Shown here in pieces: positions 46,744 to 53,862 of a DNA stretch of 64,000 bases. The notes below the pieces were generated by a model, which saw nothing but the letters and a program-made list of their open reading frames with translations, was not told the DNA's origin and made no database searches. The DNA lies in NCBI GenBank assembly GCA_016709225.1, contig JADJEE010000012.1, forward strand, positions 1,965,501 to 2,029,500, written 5' to 3'. Every line of letters begins with the position of its first letter. The first letter of the stretch is position 1. Position numbers and translations under genes: made by a program. Source of the DNA: Deltaproteobacteria bacterium (GTDB lineage: Bacteria > Myxococcota_A > Polyangia > Nannocystales > Nannocystaceae).

Positions 46744-46874
46744 GCCCGCGAGCGTGCACGATCACTGGGCGGCCACGCGGGTGCGCTCGGGCGGACGGAC
46801 ACCTCCCGCGTGACATGCCCGCGAGCGTGCACGATCACTGGCGGCCACGCGGGTGCGCTCGGGCGGACGGACAC
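46730..46874. repeat. Tandem duplication of 72-73 bp at the IS66 right end
   Basis: 46730-46802 and 46803-46874 are the same sequence except for one extra G in the first unit. Together they span the tnpA start and its upstream region; the duplicated DNA includes a GTGACATGCC start-like site twice. It may alter tnpA expression. Confidence 0.85.
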
Positions 46875-46940
46875 GCGCGTGGCTGAACCGGGAAGCCCCG
46901 CGGCTGCGTCAACCACGCACGCGGTCCGGCGGACGGACAC
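46875..46940. repeat. IS66 right inverted repeat
   Basis: Partner of 44279-44344. A shorter piece of it, CGGACGGACAC, also occurs at 46792 and 46864 next to the tandem duplication. Confidence 0.8.
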
Positions 46941-47090
46941 CCACGGTCGTCGAGCACGAGCGCGGTCGGTCGAGATGGTCGCGCTTCAGGGTTGTCGGTG
47001 GGCGGCCCAAAGCGGCGCGCGCCCAACGCGGCCGGCGTGCTATGAGCATGCTGGCTCGCGTGGGCGCGTCTCCGGGGTCAAGCGGCAGCG
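46941..47090. other. Short gap, nothing recognised
   Basis: 150 bp between the IS66 end and the lipoprotein stop; no feature seen. Confidence 0.5.
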
Positions 47091-47501
47091 TCAGATTTGC
47101 TCGAGGCAGGAGGCCGGCGGAGAGAGTCTCTCGAACCCGAGCTCGCCACGTGCAGAGGTCAGCTCAGCCACGATGGTTGAGTGTGGGACTTGCGCCATGC
47201 GCCCTACCATAAAGCCACGGTAGTTACGCACAGCTTCACGTGGGGTCAGTTGGCCGAGAGTGCCGGACGAGACCCACTCCGCCGTGAGGACGTCGATCGC
47301 GAGCGCGGTGGCCTCCGACTTCGGCGGCGCAGGCACGTACTGCGATCGGATCTCAGCCACGCGTCGGGCGTCGAGAGTGTAGGTGCCGACTCGAGCGACT
47401 GAGCAGTCCTCGCCCTCAGACGGACCGGGCGCCGGACCAGGAACCGGGCCTTTGCACGCCGGGCAGATCACGATCAGCAAGGTGAGGAAGTAGCGTTGCA
47501 T
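47091..47501 (-). CDS. Small lipoprotein downstream of the subtilase
   Basis: ATG 47501 with a strong GGAGG 5 nt before it; 136 aa. Lipobox ICPAC, a Pro/Gly linker, then a helical domain (TYTLDARRVAEIRSQYV, EATALAIDVLTAEWVSSGTL) and one Cys near the end. It begins 9 bp after the protease stop and is surely in its transcript. It could be an inhibitor, chaperone or anchor for the protease (inference). Family not recognised. Confidence 0.75.
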   Translation of the reverse strand: MQRYFLTLLIVICPACKGPVPGPAPGPSEGEDCSVARVGTYTLDARRVAEIRSQYVPAPPKSEATALAIDVLTAEWVSSGTLGQLTPREAVRNYRGFMVGRMAQVPHSTIVAELTSARGELGFERLSPPASCLEQI

Positions 47502-47510
47502 GACATCCTC

Positions 47511-49997
47511 CTAATCACCGCCGCCATCAGGCTCATTGTCCACTTCAGACGTGGCCATGCAGAAGACATGAACAACCGCAGACCCCGAACTACTCACCCA
47601 TTCTTTGTCGACGGTCACCTCGACGCACGTGTCCTCCACGTTGACCAGCGAGTCCTCGAACGCTACCATTTTCTTGTGATCGTGATCAGCGTTGATGCGC
47701 GTGTAGCTAGGAGTACCGTAGCCGACCGCGCAGGTGCCATTCCCCTGCTTCGGGCGCAGGCGCAGCTCGAGATCGATGCGACTGATGTTGTCCTTTCCGG
47801 ACATGTCCTCGATCGCCATCATGACGCACTTGACCTCTTCGGTGCCCGTTGCAACAGGGCCACCAAAGGCGATGTATTGCTGGTCTGCGGTACCACTGGT
47901 GAATGTGTAGGTGTTGTACGAGAGCGCACCTCCCGCAAAGCTCGGCGAGCCGTTCGAAAGCAAGCGGAGCTTCGCTCGTCCGAGACCAAAGAGGTTGTCC
48001 GCACCCACGACGTTCTTCGTTCCCGAGCTGTTGCCCCGGTCACCCATGCCGAGCATCACCGTGTGCAAGCGTCCCACGTTCGAGATCCACGTTTGGCCAT
48101 CGTTCAGACCCCAGTCCTTGACGAGAGCCGCCATCCCGGCAACAGCCGGCGCGGCAAAACTCGTACCGACCCACTGCCCGGTGCTCACGCAGCCGTTGGT
48201 GCCGGAGCCCGAGGTTACGTAGTTCACGTAGGCAGATGGCGCCGCGAGGTCTGCCATGGACAACGCCCCGCCCACCGTCGTTCCGTCCGGCGACTGGATA
48301 GACCCACCGCCGCGACTCGCGTAGGTGTCGTCGATATCCATGACCGAGTACAACGTGTCGTCCGTGCTGAGCCCGTTGACCGAGAAGGTCTTGGGAATGT
48401 CCGCAGGGCTGGACATGTTGCACGACGATCCCGTCGTGCCGTTGTTCCCCGCCGATACCGCGATGAAGATGCCGTCGTCGAACGCGCCCTCGTAGGCGTC
48501 CTCGAGATCATAGCTCGAAGTCGCGTCACAGGTGGCGTTCGGATACGAATCACCATCATTCCAGCCGTTGCTACTGCTGATGATGCTCGTGAGATAGCAA
48601 CTACCCGGACCGGATGGCGTGAGCTCAATGTCGATGCCCTGAAGGCAACTCGTTGACATCACGTGACGGCTCATCAGGGTGCTACCCTGGTGATCGAAGA
48701 ACTGAACGACCGCCTCCTTTCCGTAGCCGCTCGCCGAGTTCTCCCACGAGGCACTGTGGTTCGTGGTGCTGTCGCAAACCGTCAAGCCTTGAGCCTGATC
48801 CTGGGTGTAGTCGCCGACAGCGATGGAGGACACGACGGTGCCGTGGTTGACGTTCGAGGCCTCCGAGTAGTTGGCTTGTGAGTAGCTCTCACAGTACTCA
48901 ACCCAACACTTCCACCGGCCAAGGAGCCGTTCAGTCTCGCATCCACTGTCGTCGTCAAAGAAGCACGCTTCGTCATTGAAGTGCCACTGCTCTTGGATGC
49001 CGATCGTGATTTGTCCCGCACCGTTTTCAGCGTTGAATCCGGCGTCGATGTACGTCTGAGCGTCAGTGTAGGAGCGCGAATCTCGATGGATTCCGATCGC
49101 GCGGCTGCCGTGCGACTGAAGACCAACGTCGTCGAGATCGATCTTCGTGATGTCTTCGCGCGCCTGCAGCTCCTCCAACAGGCCCTTCGAGACAGAAGCG
49201 CCTAGCCACCCCGTGGTCCAGTGATAGACGCGGATCGTTCCGCCGCTTTCCACGATCTGTGCTGCCAATGACGACGACCGCTCCAAAAATGCTTCCTCTC
49301 GCTCGGCCAGCGCGACTTCGCGCTGTTCGACCGCGGCAGCATACGTCTCTGCGCTCCACATCCCCACCTCAGGAAGTAGCGGAACATCCCAATCGGGGGC
49401 ACCCCGCAACTTGATCAGCACGTCGAGGGAGTCATCCGGTCCAGCTTCCTCGGCCGCAGCGAGGAGGGTAGGACGCACCACGAGAGGCGCATCGTCGGAT
49501 GGTTCCGCAGGCGGGTCGACGTTTGGAACTCGAGTCACCCGATAGGTGTCGGTGCGCGTGCCTTCCGCGTCCACGACCGACGTTACCGTCTCTTCGTACA
49601 GGTACTCGTCCTGTAGGTGCGTATAGGGACGCGAGACCTTCCGCCAGGTCTCAAGGTCCAGCTCACCGACCTCCGTTGACGAGACCATCTCGCCACTTTC
49701 GTTCTCTACGAGAACCTTCTCGTACACCAACTCGCGTCCAGCATTAGCTGCGTCCGGATCTCGTACTTCGGTCTCGACATCGCCAGCACCGCCCGAGCTC
49801 CCTTCCTCAATCTCATCCGCGGGGAGGACTTCCGAGCGTGGGCTATGCAGCCCTCCCTCGGCACTGTCGACGGGCGCTCGGTCATCGCAGGCGGGCGCGA
49901 GAGCCAATGTGGATAGAGCCCACATGCGACGCAGGCACGTCCAGCGGTTCGCACGGGAATTGCCAATCGCAACAAGCTTCTTCGCCGAGGTTGACAT
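47511..49997 (-). CDS. Subtilisin-like (S8) lipoprotein protease with apparent Asp-to-Glu change
   Basis: ATG 49997 with GGAGAA upstream; 828 aa. Lipobox-like APAC near residue 38, then a long acidic pro-region to about 300. Catalytic features: His385 (NHGTVVSSIAVG), Asn in IAVSAGNNGTTGS and Ser613 (GTSFAAPAVAGMAAL). At the place of the Asp in VAVIDTG the sequence reads ITIGIQEQW, so Glu336 stands where Asp is expected. The C-terminus carries Cys-containing strands. Codon use and GC are lower than outside the island. Confidence 0.82.
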   Translation of the reverse strand: MSTSAKKLVAIGNSRANRWTCLRRMWALSTLALAPACDDRAPVDSAEGGLHSPRSEVLPADEIEEGSSGGAGDVETEVRDPDAANAGRELVYEKVLVENESGEMVSSTEVGELDLETWRKVSRPYTHLQDEYLYEETVTSVVDAEGTRTDTYRVTRVPNVDPPAEPSDDAPLVVRPTLLAAAEEAGPDDSLDVLIKLRGAPDWDVPLLPEVGMWSAETYAAAVEQREVALAEREEAFLERSSSLAAQIVESGGTIRVYHWTTGWLGASVSKGLLEELQAREDITKIDLDDVGLQSHGSRAIGIHRDSRSYTDAQTYIDAGFNAENGAGQITIGIQEQWHFNDEACFFDDDSGCETERLLGRWKCWVEYCESYSQANYSEASNVNHGTVVSSIAVGDYTQDQAQGLTVCDSTTNHSASWENSASGYGKEAVVQFFDHQGSTLMSRHVMSTSCLQGIDIELTPSGPGSCYLTSIISSSNGWNDGDSYPNATCDATSSYDLEDAYEGAFDDGIFIAVSAGNNGTTGSSCNMSSPADIPKTFSVNGLSTDDTLYSVMDIDDTYASRGGGSIQSPDGTTVGGALSMADLAAPSAYVNYVTSGSGTNGCVSTGQWVGTSFAAPAVAGMAALVKDWGLNDGQTWISNVGRLHTVMLGMGDRGNSSGTKNVVGADNLFGLGRAKLRLLSNGSPSFAGGALSYNTYTFTSGTADQQYIAFGGPVATGTEEVKCVMMAIEDMSGKDNISRIDLELRLRPKQGNGTCAVGYGTPSYTRINADHDHKKMVAFEDSLVNVEDTCVEVTVDKEWVSSSGSAVVHVFCMATSEVDNEPDGGGD

Positions 49998-50105
49998 GCA
50001 CAATTCTCCAGACCGGTGTTTCGGTCGGTTCGTCGGTACAGATCGTTGCCACGCCGCGCACATGTCCGCGCGCGGTGGCCCAGATTGGCCAAAACTCTGC
50101 GGCCG

Positions 50106-50135
50106 AGCATACGGCCGATTGGGCAGATGTGTCAA
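50106..50135 (-). promoter_or_regulatory. Sigma-70-like promoter of the subtilase gene
   Basis: On the minus strand TTGACA (50130-50135) is followed by an 18-bp spacer and TATGCT (50106-50111). This is a perfect -35 and a 4/6 -10, about 110 bp upstream of the protease start. Such near-consensus promoters are rare in the GC-rich flanks. Confidence 0.55.
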
Positions 50136-50769
50136 CCGATGATTTTGCGTCAGAAGTATGAGTTCTTTACTCGGCGTCTAGCCGGGTCTAGCCGGACAAT
50201 TTGCGGCGTCGGCAATGCAACACGGTTGGCATCGTTGGGTGTCAAAGTGACGCTCTCCGGGAGAATAGTCGCGCGGTTTCCGTACGCTGCGCACCTTCGC
50301 CAGCGCTGAACCAAGGCGAGGTAAGGAAGAGACCAGCGTGATGCTTCAATAATTCGCCGGCGGCCGGGGAGCGAGCGCCACCGACCTTTCAGCTCCTGTG
50401 GCACGCTACGTCCGAAGTGGGATGGCAACGTCGCAGACGTCGTGGACGACACCAGGCGGCTCACCGCGATCGCGATTGCCCCCCTCGTCTCTCGGCCGGT
50501 GCGCATTCACTGGTTGTGCAGCTCGGCAGGAAGTCAGTCAGAAGGAAGACAGCGAGCGCTCCGTGTAGAAGCTCACAAGTGGCCATTGGATCACTCGGCT
50601 TGGACCTCAACACCGGTTACCGGGGGCCTTGAGCTACTGCTCGTCTTGCCGTGGAGGCCGTTCCCCTGGGAGAGAGTTCGTGGGCGGTCGGGTAGATCGT
50701 CGAGTAGCGACATGAGGACCGAGGGCGCGCAGCCACCCGTGTCGATGTCGCGAATCTGTGACAGGCGCA

Positions 50770-50796
50770 CCAAGCGCAGCGCTTCGCTGCGCTTGG
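50770..50796. other. Perfect 12-bp hairpin with CTT loop
   Basis: CCAAGCGCAGCG pairs perfectly with CGCTGCGCTTGG around a three-base loop, 41 bp before the ATG at 50838. Not followed by a T-run on either strand. Could be an attenuator or mobile-element debris. Confidence 0.7.
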
Positions 50797-50837
50797 CATA
50801 CCTGGACATGACGTGGCGGTGGTGGCATGCTCAGCGC

Positions 50838-51353
50838 ATGGCAAGATTGTGGTCGCATCCAGCGACTTCGTTTGTTTGTCTCCTATCACTGAGCTGTTCG
50901 GACCGGAAAGGCGGCGATGAGGGCGTGGCGTCTAACACCGCCTCAAGCTCGGACGGGGATGGCGAGAACGGGAACTCCGAGGGTTCTTCCACGACGAGCG
51001 AAGCACTCGGGGTCGAGGATTGCGAAGGTCTCCTTGTCGAGGCCGACTGCAACAACGCCATGCTCGCCGATGTTGGCCAATGCATGTGGGTCCCGAGATA
51101 CGCACCGGCGCCCGGCGTGACAAGCTGCGGAGCACAAGACGCAACGGAGGCGTGCGTTGGAATCATCGGTAGTCAGCAGGGATGCGGGCTGTATTCTTGT
51201 CCTGGCGATGAAGGCGTCAATATCTACTATCGACAAGCAGATGGCGGAATTGAACTGTTCGTCAGCCCTCTGTGCGGCCCGGAACCTGTCGGGGGGTGGA
51301 TGGCGTGCCAGGCAAACATCCCCGAGTGTTCTTGTCCCTGCTCTGCTAATTAG
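50838..51353 (+). CDS. Small Cys-rich lipoprotein, QQGCGL family, copy 1
   Basis: ATG 50838 (ATG 50809 possible); 171 aa with lipobox SLSC and a Ser/Gly/Asn linker. The domain has the plan DCE, DC, GQCMWV, SC, ACVGIIGSQQGCGL, YSC, SPLCGPEPVGGWMAC, ECSCPC. The next gene repeats the plan closely (QQGCGL, CGPEPVG, ECSC). No known family recognised. Low-GC codon use marks it as acquired. Confidence 0.72.
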   Translation: MARLWSHPATSFVCLLSLSCSDRKGGDEGVASNTASSSDGDGENGNSEGSSTTSEALGVEDCEGLLVEADCNNAMLADVGQCMWVPRYAPAPGVTSCGAQDATEACVGIIGSQQGCGLYSCPGDEGVNIYYRQADGGIELFVSPLCGPEPVGGWMACQANIPECSCPCSAN

Positions 51354-51360
51354 GAGGCAT

Positions 51361-51795
51361 ATGAAGCGCGCATGCCTGATCCTGCATGTTACCTTGCTGG
51401 GAGTGACAGCCTGCACCCAGACTGAGCTTGAAGACTGCGAGAAGATTCAGCACGAGTCAAAATGTGAAGATGCCGATGTTGATGGCGCGGGTGCCTGTCA
51501 TTGGGTCGAGGCCTATCGGCCGTCTGTGTCGGAAACCGCATGCGAAGTGGGCGAGCCGACCGGCTTGTGCGTCGGCATCGGAGGCACCCAACAGGGCTGC
51601 GGTCTCTTTGGGTGCGAGCCAGGGTCCGAAGATGAATCGGCGAACCTCTACTTCCGCCATGATGGCCCGCAGGTCGAAGTGTTCGGCAGCCCAGAGTGCG
51701 GCCCCGAGCCAGTCGGCGATTGGACCGCTTGCTCGAGCGCCGACGCGCCGGCCGAGTGTAGTTGTCTGTGCGGCGTCGCAGAGCCGCCCTCGTAG
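51361..51795 (+). CDS. Small Cys-rich lipoprotein, QQGCGL family, copy 2
   Basis: ATG 51361 with AGGAGG just before; 144 aa, lipobox VTAC. It aligns with copy 1 over its whole mature length (GACHWV, LCVGIGGTQQGCGL, FGC, NLYFRHDG, SPECGPEPVGDWTAC, ECSCLC) but lacks the long linker. It begins 7 bp after the copy 1 stop, so both share a transcript and were made by duplication. The IS3 element lies 30 bp downstream. Confidence 0.75.
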   Translation: MKRACLILHVTLLGVTACTQTELEDCEKIQHESKCEDADVDGAGACHWVEAYRPSVSETACEVGEPTGLCVGIGGTQQGCGLFGCEPGSEDESANLYFRHDGPQVEVFGSPECGPEPVGDWTACSSADAPAECSCLCGVAEPPS

Positions 51796-51859
51796 GGCCG
51801 GCGCCGCTAACTTACGATGCGGCATGTGTCAACGAGAATGAGATTTTTGGGTTGAGAGT

Positions 51860-52875
51860 TTAGTGAAGTCCGAGCTCGCTCTCCGAGCGATTCTCGGGTG
51901 GGTTGATCCAGACTGCCTTGGGGAGCGTGGGCACCTGCGGTGGGCCTGCGACGAAGCGCTCTGGGTTCTTCGCGAAGGCTTCGTTCATCACGAGCTGGCG
52001 CTGCGCGAGGACCTCGGTGGCGCGCCCGAAGAAGACGTCGGCGGGAGTGAGGCGAGCGATGCCGGAGTGCCGGTGCTCGTCGTTGTACCAGGCGAAGAAG
52101 CGCCGGCAGAAGTCGCGCGCGTGGTCGAAGCTCTCGAAGCGCTCCGGGAAATCTGGGTGCGACTTGAGGGTGTGGAACTCGGACTCGGAGTGCGGGTTGT
52201 CGTTGCTGACGCGCGGTCGGCTGAACGACGCCGTGATCTCGAGGTCGCGCAGCAGCTGCTTCACAGTCTTGCCCCTGGGCACGGGCCCGCGGTCGGCGTG
52301 CAGCTTGAGCGTGCCCGGTTCGATCCCGTGGCGGTTGCACGCCTCGCGGATCAGCTTCGCCGCGAGCTCGCCGCTCTCCTCGTGGGCGAGCATCCAGCCC
52401 GGGTTGTAGCGGCTGAAGAGATCGATGATCACGTACAGCGGGTAGTAGGTGTACTTCACCGGACCGCGCAGCCACGTCACGTCCCACGTCCAGACCTGGT
52501 TGGGTGCCGTGGCGATCAGTTCGGGTCGCGCGTACTTTGGGTGCCGGGCTTGATCGCGGCGCTCGCGGATCTCGTCCTGCAGCGCCAGAATCCGATACAT
52601 CGTGCGGGGATGGCAGAGGTAGTGCTGCTCGTCGAGCAACGTGGCGTGCACGGTCGCCGGCGCCTTGTCGACGAAGCGCTCGGAGTGGAGCACCTCAAGC
52701 ACGTTGGTCCGCTCGGCTTCGGAGAGCGCGCGTGAAGGTCGTCGACGTGGTCGGCGGGGGGCCATGCAGGGGCCGGCTGCCGCCAGCGGTACGCAGTGCT
52801 CCGCGGCACGCCGAGCGCCTCGCAGGCGACCGCCACGCCGAGCTGGTCCGCGAGTTCGTCGACCGCTGCCTTCAC
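51860..52875 (-). pseudogene. IS3 transposase OrfB, frameshifted
   Basis: The N-terminus starts at GTG 52875, overlapping the orfA stop (VDELADQLGVAVACEALGV, YRWRQ), and continues in another frame after a C6 run at 52756-52761. The rest keeps the DDE residues: Asp in WTWDVTWLRGP, Asp in LHADRGP and Glu in NDNPHSESEFHTLK. A one-base loss in the C-run would explain the shift, so the copy is probably inactive or there is a sequencing error. Confidence 0.82.
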
Positions 52876-53279
52876 GTCGGCTCCTCGGTGTCGTCGCTGT
52901 CCAGCCCCAACACCTCCGAGAGTTTTTTTTGGACCTCGATGATCTTCTCGGCCTTGCGCAGCTTCTCGCGCAGGCGCTCGTTGTCACGCCGCAGCTTCTC
53001 CAGCTCGGCCTGCTCCGCCGTCTGCTTCGGCTTGGGTCCGCGTTTGCGCTCCAACGCCTTCAACGTACCCTCGAGCCTCTGCCCGCGCCAGCTCGTGAGG
53101 TGCGACGAGTACAGGCCCTCTCGCCGCAGCAGTGCGCCCACTTCGCCCGGCTTCGTGCAGGCGTCGGCATCCTGCAGCACGCGCAGCTTGTACTCCTTCG
53201 TGAAGCGCCGCCGATGCGCTCTCTCTCGGGTCTCCGTCTCGACCTTCCGTGGGTTCGCGCTCGATGTCATTTCGTACAT
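52872..53279 (-). CDS. IS3 OrfA (HTH protein)
   Basis: ATG 53279; 135 aa. HTH part RRRFTKEYKLRVLQDADACT and YSSHLTSWRGQRLEG, then a leucine-zipper helix (LEKLRRDNERLREKLRKAEKI). An A8 run at 52923-52930 near the end lies in the position of IS3 programmed -1 frameshift sites, and a -1 shift there leads into the orfB frame. Confidence 0.88.
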   Translation of the reverse strand: MYEMTSSANPRKVETETRERAHRRRFTKEYKLRVLQDADACTKPGEVGALLRREGLYSSHLTSWRGQRLEGTLKALERKRGPKPKQTAEQAELEKLRRDNERLREKLRKAEKIIEVQKKLSEVLGLDSDDTEEPT

Positions 53280-53338
53280 GGTCCCTCGCGCCCCTCAGTA
53301 AATTCCGGCTCGGCAGTGTCTCATCCCTCGTTGGCACA

Positions 53339-53569
53339 GGGGGCGCGCTGCTCGACTGGGTACGCGCCGGGGCTCCGGACGCAATGAAGGAGCGTGAGGT
53401 CGAGCAGGCCGCGGTTCTGCTCGAGCGCGTCCTCAACCAAGAGACCGAGCCCGAGCCCGGCCGACCAAGACGAGTACAGACCCGCAGGGGCGTCGCTGGC
53501 GTCGCTGAACACCGCGTCTGCGACCCGAACATGCGCCACGGCCGAAAAATGCCGCTCACACGCCTTCAA
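53339..53569 (-). pseudogene. Possible gene remnant cut by the IS3 element
   Basis: A minus-strand open frame from an ATG at 53569 reads MKACERHFSAVAHVRVADAV, GLYSSWSAGLGLGLLVEDAL and so on, and runs directly into the IS3 right end, where it stops after a few codons. No family recognised; coding character is only moderate. Confidence 0.3.
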
Positions 53570-53581
53570 CGGCTACAAGCG

Positions 53582-53856
53582 CTAGATCGCGACTTCGATC
53601 GACGCGCCGCTCGTGCTCGCAGCCGAAGCGCGACCCGCCAACCAACCCGAACGCGGGGTGAACCCTCGCTCGTTGACCAAGTAGCGCCGTACGGCGAGTT
53701 CCACGAGTTCTTCATCGACCACGGCTTTCTTGCACATGCCGAGATCGCCGCGCTGGATCGAGACGGCGTGAAAGTCCGCCGTCGTCCCTGGCGCGACCAG
53801 ACCAAGCATGAAGGCTTCGGCAACAGCGCCTTCAAGATCGGCCTTCGCCGACGATT
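53582..53856 (-). pseudogene. Possible gene fragment
   Basis: A minus-strand frame from after a stop at 53857 to TAG 53582 reads LEGAVAEAFMLGLVAPGTTA, DFHAVSIQRGDLGMCKKAVV and DEELVELAVRRYLVNERGFT. This looks like real protein, but there is no good start apart from ATG 53809 and no family I know. Likely the tail of a gene cut at the right edge of the island. Confidence 0.35.
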
Positions 53857-53862
53857 AAGTGG

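Larger units (their letters stand above)
44279..46940 (-). mobile_element. IS66-family insertion sequence
   Basis: A 2.66-kb element with the three-gene IS66 plan on the minus strand (tnpA-tnpB-tnpC) between long inverted repeats. The 66-bp ends at 44279-44344 and 46875-46940 match at 63 positions by eye. No 8-bp target duplication was found. The tnpC frame is broken, so the copy is probably immobile by itself. Confidence 0.85.
49998..50837. other. 840-bp gap inside the island
   Basis: No gene could be supported. It holds the subtilase promoter at its left and a very strong hairpin near its right end. Open frames on both strands lack start signals or recognised motifs and may be remains of earlier insertions. 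Confidence 0.5.
51825..53338 (-). mobile_element. IS3-family insertion sequence
   Basis: About 1.5 kb with orfA/orfB on the minus strand. The ends carry imperfect inverted repeats: TGTGTCAACGAGAATGAGA from 51825 and, on the other strand, TGTGCCAACGAGGGATGAGA up to 53338, both with the terminal TG of IS3 elements. No target duplication was found. Confidence 0.8.

Noticed and set aside
50150..50506. 118-aa minus-strand frame in the island gap
   Set aside because: No ribosome site, no motif and poor coding character.
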